NCBI GenBank assembly: GCA_963678705.1
Contig: CAVMBN010000138.1
Location: 1-64,000, forward strand
Direction of reading: 5' to 3'
DNA length: 64,000 bases
From: Panorpa germanica
Taxonomy: Eukaryota; Arthropoda; Insecta; Mecoptera; Panorpidae
The stretch's first letter is position 1; the number at the start of each line of letters is the position of its first letter. The position numbers were made by a program, and so were the translations under genes. The notes below the pieces were generated by a model. The model made no database searches. It saw only the letters and a program-made list of their open reading frames with translations, and was not told the origin of the DNA. Positions 1-12,354 of this stretch are shown piece after piece.

Positions 1-3000
1 CCTTAAAATTTATATACAGTTTCTATTAGGAGCTTTAAGGGGGCCACGCTAGAGCCATGTATTCCATGGGTTGCACAAGCTTTACATTTATTGACATAGC
101 ATGCTTGGAACGTTAATTACAGAGCACAGTTTAGAGCTGGGAATCTGAAATTTTTATATGAGGTAGTATAGACACTCCTTTATAAATTTTATATACAGTT
201 TCTATTAGGAGCTTTAAGGGGGAAACACTAGAGCCATGCATTCAATGGATTGCACAAGCATTACACAAGCGTTACATTCAACAATGACATAGCATGCTTA
301 CAACGTTAACTGTAAAGTACAATATAGACCTAGGAGGCTCAAATTTTAATATGAGATAGTCTAAACACTCCTTTATAAATTTTATATACAGTTTCTATTA
401 GGAGCCTTAAGGGGGCCACGCTAGAGCCATGTATTCCATGGGTTGCACAAGCTTTACATTTATTGACATAGCATGCTTGGAACGTTAATTACAGAGCACA
501 GTTTAGAGCTGGGAATCTGAAATTTTTATATGAGGTAGTATAGACACTCCTTTATAAATTTTATATACAGTTTCTATTAGGAGCTTTAAGGGGGAAACAC
601 TAGAGCCATGCATTCAATGGATTGCACAAGCATTACACAAGCGTTACATTCAACAATGACATAGCATGCTTACAACGTTAACTGTAAAGTACAATATAGA
701 CCTAGGAGGCTCAAATTTTAATATGAGATAGTCTAAACACTCCTTTATAAATTTTATATACAGTTTCTATTAGGAGCCTTAAGGGGCCACGCTAGAGCCA
801 TGTATTCCATGGGTTGCACAAGCTTTACATTTATTGACATAGCATGCTTGGAACGTTAATTACAGAGCACAGTTTAGAGCTGGGAATCTGAAATTTTTAT
901 ATGAGGTAGTATAGACACTCCTTTATAAATTTTATATACAGTTTCTATTAGGAGCTTTAAGGGGGAAACACTAGAGCCATGCATTCAATGGATTGCACAA
1001 GCATTACACAAGCGTTACATTCAACAATGACATAGCATGCTTACAACGTTAACTGTAAAGTACAATATAGACCTAGGAGGCTCAAATTTTAATATGAGAT
1101 AGTCTAAACACTCCTTTATAAATTTTATATACAGTTTCTATTAGGAGCCTTAAGGGGGCCACGCTAGAGCCATGTATTCCATGGGTTGCACAAGCTTTAC
1201 ATTTATTGACATAGCATGCTTGGAACGTTAATTACAGAGCACAGTTTAGAGCTGGGAATCTGAAATTTTTATATGAGGTAGTATAGACACTCCTTTATAA
1301 ATTTTATATACAGTTTCTATTAGGAGCTTTAAGGGGGAAACACTAGAGCCATGCATTCAATGGATTGCACAAGCATTACACAAGCGTTACATTCAACAAT
1401 GACATAGCATGCTTACAACGTTAACTGTAAAGTACAATATAGACCTAGGAGGCTCAAATTTTAATATGAGATAGTCTAAACACTCCTTTATAAATTTTAT
1501 ATACAGTTTCTATTAGGAGCCTTAAGGGGGCCACGCTAGAGCCATGTATTCCATGGGTTGCACAAGCTTTACATTTATTGACATAGCATGCTTGGAACGT
1601 TAATTACAGAGCACAGTTTAGAGCTGGGAATCTGAAATTTTTATATGAGGTAGTATAGACACTCCTTTATAAATTTTATATACAGTTTCTATTAGGAGCT
1701 TTAAGGGGGAAACACTAGAGCCATGCATTCAATGGATTGCACAAGCATTACACAAGCGTTACATTCAACAATGACATAGCATGCTTACAACGTTAACTGT
1801 AAAGTACAATATAGACCTAGGAGGCTCAAATTTTAATATGAGATAGTCTAAACACTCCTTTATAAATTTTATATACAGTTTCTATTAGGAGCCTTAAGGG
1901 GGCCACGCTAGAGCCATGTATTCCATGGGTTGCACAAGCTTTACATTTATTGACATAGCATGCTTGGAACGTTAATTACAGAGCACAGTTTAGAGCTGGA
2001 ATCTGAAATTTTTATATGAGGTAGTATAGACACTCCTTTATAAATTTTATATACAGTTTCTATTAGGAGCTTTAAGGGGGAAACACTAGAGCCATGCATT
2101 CAATGGATTGCACAAGCATTACACAAGCGTTACATTCAACAATGACATAGCATGCTTACAACGTTAACTGTAAAGTACAATATAGACCTAGGAGGCTCAA
2201 ATTTTAATATGAGATAGTCTAAACACTCCTTTATAAATTTTATATACAGTTTCTATTAGGAGCCTTAAGGGGGCCACGCTAGAGCCATGTATTCCATGGG
2301 TTGCACAAGCTTTACATTTATTGACATAGCATGCTTGGAACGTTAATTACAGAGCACAGTTTAGAGCTGGGAATCTGAAATTTTATATGAGGTAGTATAG
2401 ACACTCCTTTATAAATTTTATATACAGTTTCTATTAGGAGCTTTAAGGGGGAAACACTAGAGCCATGCATTCAATGGATTGCACAAGCATTACACAAGCG
2501 TTACATTCAACAATGACATAGCATGCTTACAACGTTAACTGTAAAGTACAATATAGACCTAGGAGGCTCAAATTTTAATATGAGATAGTCTAAACACTCC
2601 TTTATAAATTTTATATACAGTTTCTATTAGGAGCCTTAAGGGGGCCACGCTAGAGCCATGTATTCCATGGGTTGCACAAGCTTTACATTTATTGACATAG
2701 CATGCTTGGAACGTTAATTACAGAGCACAGTTTAGAGCTGGGAATCTGAAATTTTTATATGAGGTAGTATAGACACTCCTTTATAAATTTTATATACAGT
2801 TTCTATTAGGAGCTTTAAGGGGGAAACACTAGAGCCATGCATTCAATGGATTGCACAAGCATTACACAAGCGTTACATTCAACAATGACATAGCATGCTT
2901 ACAACGTTAACTGTAAAGTACAATATAGACCTAGGAGGCTCAAATTTTAATATGAGATAGTCTAAACACTCTTTATAAATTTTATATACAGTTTCTATTA

Positions 3001-6000
3001 GGAGCCTTAAGGGGGCCACGCTAGAGCCATGTATTCCATGGGTTGCACAAGCTTTACATTTATTGACATAGCATGCTTGGAACGTTAATTACAGAGCACA
3101 GTTTAGAGCTGGGAATCTGAAATTTTTATATGAGGTAGTATAGACACTCCTTTATAAATTTTATATACAGTTTCTATTAGGAGCTTTAAGGGGGAAACAC
3201 TAGAGCCATGCATTCAATGGATTGCACAAGCATTACACAAGCGTTACATTCAACAATGACATAGCATGCTTACAACGTTAACTGTAAAGTACAATATAGA
3301 CCTAGGAGGCTCAAATTTTAATATGAGATAGTCTAAACACTCCTTTATAAATTTTATATACAGTTTCTATTAGGAGCCTTAAGGGGGCCACGCTAGAGCC
3401 ATGTATTCCATGGGTTGCACAAGCTTTACATTTATTGACATAGCATGCTTGGAACGTTAATTACAGAGCACAGTTTAGAGCTGGGAATCTGAAATTTTTA
3501 TATGAGGTAGTATAGACACTCCTTTATAAATTTTATATACAGTTTCTATTAGGAGCTTTAAGGGGGAAACACTAGAGCCATGCATTCAATGGATTGCACA
3601 AGCATTACACAAGCGTTACATTCAACAATGACATAGCATGCTTACAACGTTAACTGTAAAGTACAATATAGACCTAGGAGGCTCAAATTTTAATATGAGA
3701 TAGTCTAAACACTCCTTTATAAATTTTATATACAGTTTCTATTAGGAGCTTTAAGGGGGCCACGCTAGAGCCATGTATTCCATGGGTTGCACAAGCTTTA
3801 CATTTATTGACATAGCATGCTTGGAACGTTAATTACAGAGCACAGTTTAGAGCTGGGAATCTGAAATTTTTATATGAGGTAGTATAGACACTCCTTTATA
3901 AATTTTATATACAGTTTCTATTAGGAGCTTTAAGGGGGAAACACTAGAGCCATGCATTCAATGGATTGCACAAGCATTACACAAGCGTTACATTCAACAA
4001 TGACATAGCATGCTTACAACGTTAACTGTAAAGTACAATATAGACCTAGGAGGCTCAAATTTTAATATGAGATAGTCTAAACACTCCTTTATAAATTTTA
4101 TATACAGTTTCTATTAGGAGCTTAAGGGGGCCACGCTAGAGCCATGTATTCCATGGGTTGCACAAGCTTTACATTTATTGACATAGCATGCTTGGAACGT
4201 TAATTACAGAGCACAGTTTAGAGCTGGGAATCTGAAATTTTTATATGAGGTAGTATAGACACTCCTTTATAAATTTTATATACAGTTTCTATTAGGAGCT
4301 TTAAGGGGGAAACACTAGAGCCATGCATTCAATGGATTGCACAAGCATTACACAAGCGTTACATTCAACAATGACATAGCATGCTTACAACGTTAACTGT
4401 AAAGTACAATATAGACCTAGGAGGCTCAAATTTTAATATGAGATAGTCTAAACACTCCTTTATAAATTTTATATACAGTTTCTATTAGGAGCCTTAAGGG
4501 GGCCACGCTAGAGCCATGTATTCCATGGGTTGCACAAGCTTTACATTTATTGACATAGCATGCTTGGAACGTTAATTACAGAGCACAGTTTAGAGCTGGG
4601 AATCTGAAATTTTTATATGAGGTAGTATAGACACTCCTTTATAAATTTTATATACAGTTTCTATTAGGAGCTTTAAGGGGGAAACACTAGAGCCATGCAT
4701 TCAATGGATTGCACAAGCATTACACAAGCGTTACATTCAACAATGACATAGCATGCTTACAACGTTAACTGTAAAGTACAATATAGACCTAGGAGGCTCA
4801 AATTTTAATATGAGATAGTCTAAACACTCCTTTATAAATTTTATATACAGTTTCTATTAGGAGCCTTAAGGGGGCCACGCTAGAGCCATGTATTCATGGG
4901 TTGCACAAGCTTTACATTTATTGACATAGCATGCTTGGAACGTTAATTACAGAGCACAGTTTAGAGCTGGGAATCTGAAATTTTTATATGAGGTAGTATA
5001 GACACTCCTTTATAAATTTTATATACAGTTTCTATTAGGAGCTTTAAGGGGGAAACACTAGAGCCATGCATTCAATGGATTGCACAAGCATTACACAAGC
5101 GTTACATTCAACAATGACATAGCATGCTTACAACGTTAACTGTAAAGTACAATATAGACCTAGGAGGCTCAAATTTTAATATGAGATAGTCTAAACACTC
5201 CTTTATAAATTTTATATACAGTTTCTATTAGGAGCCTTAAGGGGGCCACGCTAGAGCCATGTATTCCATGGGTTGCACAAGCTTTACATTTATTGACATA
5301 GCATGCTTGGAACGTTAATTACAGAGCACAGTTTAGAGCTGGGAATCTGAAATTTTTATATGAGGTAGTATAGACACTCCTTTATAAATTTTATATACAG
5401 TTTCTATTAGGAGCTTTAAGGGGGAAACACTAGAGCCATGCATTCAATGGATTGCACAAGCATTACACAAGCGTTACATTCAACAATGACATAGCATGCT
5501 TACAACGTTAACTGTAAAGTACAATATAGACCTAGGAGGCTCAAATTTTAATATGAGATAGTCTAAACACTCCTTTATAAATTTTATATACAGTTTCTAT
5601 TAGGAGCCTTAAGGGGGCCACGCTAGAGCCATGTATTCCATGGGTTGCACAAGCTTTACATTTATTGACATAGCATGCTTGGAACGTTAATTACAGAGCA
5701 CAGTTTAGAGCTGGGAATCTGAAATTTTTATATGAGGTAGTATAGACACTCCTTTATAAATTTTATATACAGTTTCTATTAGGAGCTTTAAGGGGGAAAC
5801 ACTAGAGCCATGCATTCAATGGATTGCACAAGCATTACACAAGCGTTACATTCAACAATGACATAGCATGCTTACAACGTTAACTGTAAAGTACAATATA
5901 GACCTAGGAGGCTCAAATTTTAATATGAGATAGTCTAAACACTCCTTTATAAATTTTATATACAGTTTCTATTAGGAGCCTTAAGGGGGCCACGCTAGAG

Positions 6001-8883
6001 CCATGTATTCCATGGGTTGCACAAGCTTTACATTTATTGACATAGCATGCTTGGAACGTTAATTACAGAGCACAGTTTAGAGCTGGGAATCTGAAATTTT
6101 TATATGAGGTAGTATAGACACTCCTTTATAAATTTTATATACAGTTTCTATTAGGAGCTTTAAGGGGGAAACACTAGAGCCATGCATTCAATGGATTGCA
6201 CAAGCATTACACAAGCGTTACATTCAACAATGACATAGCATGCTTACAACGTTAACTGTAAAGTACAATATAGACCTAGGAGGCTCAAATTTTAATATGA
6301 GATAGTCTAAACACTCCTTTATAAATTTTATATACAGTTTCTATTAGGAGCTTAAGGGGGCCACGCTAGAGCCATGTATTCCATGGGTTGCACAAGCTTT
6401 ACATTTATTGACATAGCATGCTTGGAACGTTAATTACAGAGCACAGTTTAGAGCTGGGAATCTGAAATTTTTATATGAGGTAGTATAGACACTCCTTTAT
6501 AAATTTTATATACAGTTTCTATTAGGAGCTTTAAGGGGGAAACACTAGAGCCATGCATTCAATGGATTGCACAAGCATTACACAAGCGTTACATTCAACA
6601 ATGACATAGCATGCTTACAACGTTAACTGTAAAGTACAATATAGACCTAGGAGGCTCAAATTTTAATATGAGATAGTCTAAACACTCCTTTATAAATTTT
6701 ATATACAGTTTCTATTAGGAGCCTTAAGGGGGCCACGCTAGAGCCATGTATTCCATGGGTTGCACAAGCTTTACATTTATTGACATAGCATGCTTGGAAC
6801 GTTAATTACAGAGCACAGTTTAGAGCTGGGAATCTGAAATTTTTATATGAGGTAGTATAGACACTCCTTTATAAATTTTATATACAGTTTCTATTAGGAG
6901 CTTTAAGGGGGAAACACTAGAGCCATGCATTCAATGGATTGCACAAGCATTACACAAGCGTTACATTCAACAATGACATAGCATGCTTACAACGTTAACT
7001 GTAAAGTACAATATAGACCTAGGAGGCTCAAATTTTAATATGAGATAGTCTAAACACTCCTTTATAAATTTTATATACAGTTTCTATTAGGAGCCTTAAG
7101 GGGGCCACGCTAGAGCCATGTATTCCATGGGTTGCACAAGCTTTACATTTATTGACATAGCATGCTTGGAACGTTAATTACAGAGCACAGTTTAGAGCTG
7201 GGAATCTGAAATTTTTATATGAGGTAGTATAGACACTCCTTTATAAATTTTATATACAGTTTCTATTAGGAGCTTTAAGGGGGAAACACTAGAGCCATGC
7301 ATTCAATGGATTGCACAAGCATTACACAAGCGTTACATTCAACAATGACATAGCATGCTTACAACGTTAACTGTAAAGTACAATATAGACCTAGGAGGCT
7401 CAAATTTTAATATGAGATAGTCTAAACACTCCTTTATAAATTTTATATACAGTTTCTATTAGGAGCCTTAAGGGGGCCACGCTAGAGCCATGTATTCCAT
7501 GGGTTGCACAAGCTTTACATTTATTGACATAGCATGCTTGGAACGTTAATTACAGAGCACAGTTTAGAGCTGGGAATCTGAAATTTTTATATGAGGTAGT
7601 ATAGACACTCCTTTATAAATTTTATATACAGTTTCTATTAGGAGCTTTAAGGGGGAAACACTAGAGCCATGCATTCAATGGATTGCACAAGCATTACACA
7701 AGCGTTACATTCAACAATGACATAGCATGCTTACAACGTTAACTGTAAAGTACAATATAGACCTAGGAGGCTCAAATTTAATATGAGATAGTCTAAACAC
7801 TCCTTTATAAATTTTATATACAGTTTCTATTAGGAGCTTAAGGGGGCCACGCTAGAGCCATGTATTCCATGGGTTGCACAAGCTTTACATTTATTGACAT
7901 AGCATGCTTGGAACGTTAATTACAGAGCACAGTTTAGAGCTGGGAATCTGAAATTTTTATATGAGGTAGTATAGACACTCCTTTATAAATTTTATATACA
8001 GTTTCTATTAGGAGCTTTAAGGGGGAAACACTAGAGCCATGCATTCAATGGATTGCACAAGCATTACACAAGCGTTACATTCAACAATGACATAGCATGC
8101 TTACAACGTTAACTGTAAAGTACAATATAGACCTAGGAGGCTCAAATTTTAATATGAGATAGTCTAAACACTCCTTTATAAATTTTATATACAGTTTCTA
8201 TTAGGAGCCTTAAGGGGGCCACGCTAGAGCCATGTATTCCATGGGTTGCACAAGCTTTACATTTATTGACATAGCATGCTTGGAACGTTAATTACAGAGC
8301 ACAGTTTAGAGCTGGGAATCTGAAATTTTTATATGAGGTAGTATAGACACTCCTTTATAAATTTTATATACAGTTTCTATTAGGAGCTTTAAGGGGGAAA
8401 CACTAGAGCCATGCATTCAATGGATTGCACAAGCATTACACAAGCGTTACATTCAACAATGACATAGCATGCTTACAACGTTAACTGTAAAGTACAATAT
8501 AGACCTAGGAGGCTCAAATTTTAATATGAGATAGTCTAAACACTCCTTTATAAATTTTATATACAGTTTCTATTAGGAGCCTTAAGGGGGCCACGCTAGA
8601 GCCATGTATTCCATGGGTTGCACAAGCTTTACATTTATTGACATAGCATGCTTGGAACGTTAATTACAGAGCACAGTTTAGAGCTGGGAATCTGAAATTT
8701 TTATATGAGGTAGTATAGACACTCCTTTATAAATTTTATATACAGTTTCTATTAGGAGCTTTAAGGGGAAACACTAGAGCCATGCATTCAATGGATTGCA
8801 CAAGCATTACACAAGCGTTACATTCAACAATGACATAGCATGCTTACAACGTTAACTGTAAAGTACAATATAGACCTAGGAGG
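1..8883 (+). repeat. Dimeric satellite array, 372-bp repeat (179 + 193 bp monomers)
   Basis: The GGAGC landmark recurs at 29, 208, 401, 580 and so on, alternating 179 and 193 bp. From the landmark at 29 to the one at 8947 there are exactly 24 dimers less ten missing bases. The 179 monomer usually reads GGAGCCTTAAGGGGGCCACG; the 193 monomer reads GGAGCTTTAAGGGGGAAACA. The 193 form carries an 11-bp tandem duplication (CACAAGCATTA then CACAAGCGTTA) plus 3 bp. Dimers are almost identical. Most differences are single-base deletions in short runs, near 783, 1998, 2381, 2971, 4120, 4894, 6351, 7778, 7837 and 8765. No coding potential is seen. It is probably constitutive heterochromatin; a centromeric role is possible but not shown. 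Confidence 0.97.
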
Positions 8884-10308
8884 CTGAAATTTTTATATGA
8901 GGTAGTCTAGACTCTCCTTTATAAAATTTATATAATGTTTCTATTAGGAGCCTTAAGGGGGCCACACTAGAGCCATGCATTCTATGGTTTGCACAAGCTT
9001 TACATTTATTGACATAGCATGCTTGGAACGTTAATTACAGAGCACAGTTTAGAGCTGGGAATCTGAAATTTTTATATGAGGTAGTATAGACACTCCTTTA
9101 TAAATTGTATATACAGTTTCTATTAGGAGCCTTAAGGGGGCCACACTAGAGCCATGCATTCAATGGATTGCACAAGCATTACACAAGCGTTACATTCAAC
9201 AATGACATAGCATGCTTACAACGTTAACTGTAAGGTACAATATAGACCTAGGAGGCTCAAATTTTAATATGAGATAGTCTAAACACTCCTTTATAAATTT
9301 TATATACAGTTTCTATTAGGAGCCTCAAGGGGGCCACGCTAGAGCCATGTATTCCATGGGTTGCACAAGCTTTACATTTATTGACATAGCATGCTTGGAA
9401 CGTTAATTACAGAGCACAGTTTAGAGCTGGGAATCTGAAATTTTTATATGAGGTAGTATAGACACTCCTTTATAAATTTTATATACAGTTTCTATTAGGA
9501 GCCTTAAGGGGGCCACACTAGAGCCATGCATTCAATGGATTGCACAAGCATTACACAAGCGTTACATTCAACAATGACATAGCATGCTTACAACGTTAAC
9601 TGTAAGGTACAATATAGACCTAGGAGGCTCAAATTTTAATATGAGATAGTCTAAACACTCCTTTATAAATTTTATATACAGTTTCTATTAGGAGCCTTAA
9701 GGGGGCCACGCTAGAGCCATGTATTCCATGGGTTGCACAAGCTTTACATTTATTGACATAGCATGCTTGGAACGTTAATTACAGAGCACAGTTTAGAGCT
9801 GGGAATCTGAAATTTTTATATGAGGTAGTATAGACACTCCTTTATAAATTTTATATACAGTTTCTTTTAGGAGCCTTAAGGGGGCAACACTAGAGCCATG
9901 CATTCAATGGATTGCACAAGCATTACACAAGCGTTACATTCAACAATGACATAGCATGCTTACAACGTTAACTGTAAGGTACAATATAGACCTAGGAGGC
10001 TCAAATTTTAATATGAGATAGTCTAAACACTCCTTTATAAATTTTATATACAGTTTCTATTAGGAGCCTTAAGGGGGCCACGCTAGAGCCATGTATTCCA
10101 TGGGTTGCACAAGCTTTACATTTATTGACATAGCATGCTTGCAACGTTAATTCCAAGGTACAATAAAGAGCTAGGATGCCTAAATTTTAATATGAGATAG
10201 TCTAGACACTACTTTATAAATTTTATATAATTTTTCTATTAGGAGCTATAAGGGGGCCACACTAGAGCCATGCATTCTATGGGTTTGCACAAGCGTTATA
10301 AATTTATT
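8884..10308 (+). repeat. HOR block a: dimeric satellite segment
   Basis: GGAGC landmarks at 8947, 9126, 9319, 9498, 9691, 9870, 10063 and 10242 keep the 179/193 alternation. It differs from the upstream array by diagnostic bases: both monomers mostly read GGAGCCTTAAGGGGGCCAC, and AAGGTACAAT replaces AAAGTACAAT. The last monomer, from 10242, breaks off after GCGTTATAAATTTATT and joins half of a hairpin repeat. Confidence 0.93.
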
Positions 10309-10513
10309 CTCTATTTAGAGGTTGCAAGAGAATCTATATAGTATTTTTTGAAACCTCAATTTAGAGGTTGCAAGAAAATCTATATAGTATTTTTTGAAAC
10401 CTCAATTTAGAGGTTGCAAGAAAATCTATATAGTATTTTTTGAAACCTCAATTTAGAGGTTGCAAGAAAATCTATATAGTATTTTTTGAAACCTCAATTT
10501 AGAGGTTGCAAGA
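10309..10513 (+). repeat. HOR block b: 46-bp hairpin minisatellite, about 4.4 copies
   Basis: AGAGGTTGCAAGA recurs every 46 bp. Each junction between copies holds a small inverted repeat, AACCTC-AATTTA-GAGGTT, so a single strand could form a row of short hairpins. Confidence 0.93.
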
Positions 10514-10705
10514 TTCCATTTTGAAAATGGTTTTCTTGCTGTAGCTCCTAAACGGCTTGACGAATTTCAAATTGGTTTTCGCCATTAGACGCGCAGGGAA
10601 ATTCTACATAAAATGGCATTTACCAATTTTTAATAATACCAATAGTACACTTGTAATTTAAGAAAAACCAATTTTGTCGGCCATTTTGATAATGGTTTTA
10701 TTGCT
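10514..10705 (+). repeat. HOR block c: spacer with a diverged direct repeat
   Basis: The motif CCATTTTGAAAATGGTTTTC at 10516 recurs with changes at 10681 (CCATTTTGATAATGGTTTTA), a spacing of 165 bp. The first copy holds an odd-length palindrome, CCATTTT-G-AAAATGG. GTAGCTCCTAAACGGCTTGA lies between them. No gene is seen. Confidence 0.7.
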
Positions 10706-10789
10706 GTTTTAATTTTAGTTTTAATTTAAGTTTTAATTTAAGTTTTAATTTAAGTTTTAATTTAAGTTTTAATTTAAGTTTTAATTTAA
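10706..10789 (+). repeat. HOR block d: 12-bp repeat GTTTTAATTTAA, 7 copies
   Basis: Seven consecutive copies start at 10706, 10718, 10730, 10742, 10754, 10766 and 10778. The first differs at one base. An A-rich run follows. Confidence 0.93.
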
Positions 10790-10806
10790 AAAAAATTTTA
10801 TTACGG

Positions 10807-11721
10807 TTTCGGACGTAGAATTTTACGCTGAATCCAAGGACGAGCTCGTATTTCAAATACGACCATTATTTCGTCCATCAAGTGCCCATAACTCGAGAAC
10901 TAATAGTCGGAGGAAAATAAAATTTACGTAACATTTTTGGAAATTTAATAAGGTTAACCCCTTTAAAATTTCGAAATTTCGAAATTTTTTCGAAAATTTT
11001 TTTATATTTGTTTCGGACGTAGAATTTTACTCTGAATCCAAGGACGAGCTCGTATTTCAAATACGACCATTATTTCGTCCATCAAGTGCCCATAACTCGA
11101 GAACTAATAGTCGGAGGAAAATAAAATTTACGTAACATTTTTGGAAATTTAATAAGGTTAACCCCTTTAAAATTTCGAAATTTCGAAATTTTTTCGAAAA
11201 TTTTTTTATATTTGTTTCGGACGTAGAATTTTACGCTGAATCCAAGGACGAGCTCGTATTTCAAATACGACCATTATTTCGTCCATCAAGTGCCCATAAC
11301 TCGAGAACTAATGGTCGGAGGAAAATAAAATTTACGTAACATTTTTGGAAATTTAATAAGGTTAACCTCTTCAAAAATTTCATTTTTTCGACTTTTTTTT
11401 TATATTTTTTTCGGACGTAGAATTTTACGCTGAATCCAAGGACGAGCTCGTATTTCAAATACGACCATTATTTCGTCCATCAAGTGCCCATAACTCGAGA
11501 ACTAATGGTCGGAGGAAAATAAAATTTACGTAACATTTTTGGAAATTTAATAAGGTTAACCTCTTCAAAAATTTCATTTTTTCGACTTTTTTTTTATATT
11601 TTTTTCGGACGTAGAATTTTACGCTGAATCCAAGGACGAGCTCGTATTTCAAATACGACCATTATTTCGTCCATCAAGTGCCCATAACTCGAGAACTAAT
11701 CGTCGGAGGAAAATAAATTTT
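10807..11721 (+). repeat. HOR block e: 204/194-bp tandem repeat, five copies
   Basis: TTTCGGACGTAGAATTTTAC starts at 10807, 11011, 11215, 11409 and 11603: two 204-bp copies, two 194-bp copies and a shortened last copy. All carry AAGGACGAGCTCGTATTTC and CATAACTCGAGAACTAAT. The 204 form has nested TTTCGAAA palindromes. The minus-strand open frames of 60 to 65 codons here are translations of the repeat, not genes. Confidence 0.93.
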
Positions 11722-12090
11722 ACGGCGTTAGAATCGGCGTTGAATTTTACTATAGTATATGTTTAAATTTTTCAAATTGGATCAGCGGTTCAAAAGTTAG
11801 CGCCTAAAACATATGTAACTCGAGAACTAATGGTCGGACATGAATTTTTCTTACAGATTTGGAATCAGCGTTGAATTTTGTTATTACCATTCAATTATAT
11901 TCAAATCGGAGCAGCGGTTTAGAAGTTAGCGAATTTTTTAAAAAATTTTAAACGTTGCATTTTTACAACTTTTCTAATGTATTTTTACGTAAAATTTTCC
12001 ACTGAATCCAATGGTGAAAACCATTTTCAAATCGGACAAGCGATTTAAAAGTTTATCGATTAAATATTTATAACTCGTGAACTAATGGTC
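11722..12090 (+). repeat. HOR block f: degenerate relatives of block e
   Basis: The phrases ACTCGAGAACTAATGGTCGG, TTGAATTTT, TTCAAATCGGA and CAGCGGTTTAGAAGTTAGCG recur in altered form near 11760-11835, 11840-11930 and 12000-12090. This suggests three old copies of a related repeat decayed beyond easy alignment. Confidence 0.6.
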
Positions 12091-12354
12091 ATTATATCTA
12101 TTATTTTGAGGTTTCAAAATTAGTTAATACATTTAAGTGGCAACCTCTATTAGAGGTTGCAATAAAATCTATACATTTAAGTGGCAACCTCTATTTAGAG
12201 GTTGCAATAAAATCTATACATTATTTGTTGAAACCTCTATTATTTTGAGGTTTCAAAATTAGTTAATACATTTAAGTGGCAACCTCTATTTAGAGGTTGC
12301 AATAAATTCTATACATTATTTGTTGGAACCTCTACTACATATAGATATATGTAG
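12091..12354 (+). repeat. HOR block g: hairpin-rich block
   Basis: Three hairpin types occur. (i) GCAACCTCTA and TAGAGGTTGC, perfect 10-bp arms around TT. (ii) TTGAAACCTC and GAGGTTTCAA, perfect 10-bp arms around 9 bases. (iii) CTACATATA and TATATGTAG around GA, at 12335-12354. The block ends with half of a type (i) site, GGAACCTCTA, directly before hairpin (iii) and the next satellite. Confidence 0.9.

Noticed and set aside
1..8883. CENP-B box or other known centromere protein site in the satellite
   Set aside because: No convincing match to the CENP-B box consensus was found in either monomer.
10309..10513. Regularly spaced short palindromic repeats reminiscent of a CRISPR array
   Set aside because: The intervals between palindromes are themselves identical, so there are no unique spacers. 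No cas genes occur and the context is eukaryotic.
10878..11652. Minus-strand open frames of 60-65 codons beginning MKYELVLGF, four per 4,710-bp unit
   Set aside because: They are translations of the 204/194-bp tandem repeat, change frame when the repeat length changes, and resemble no protein family.
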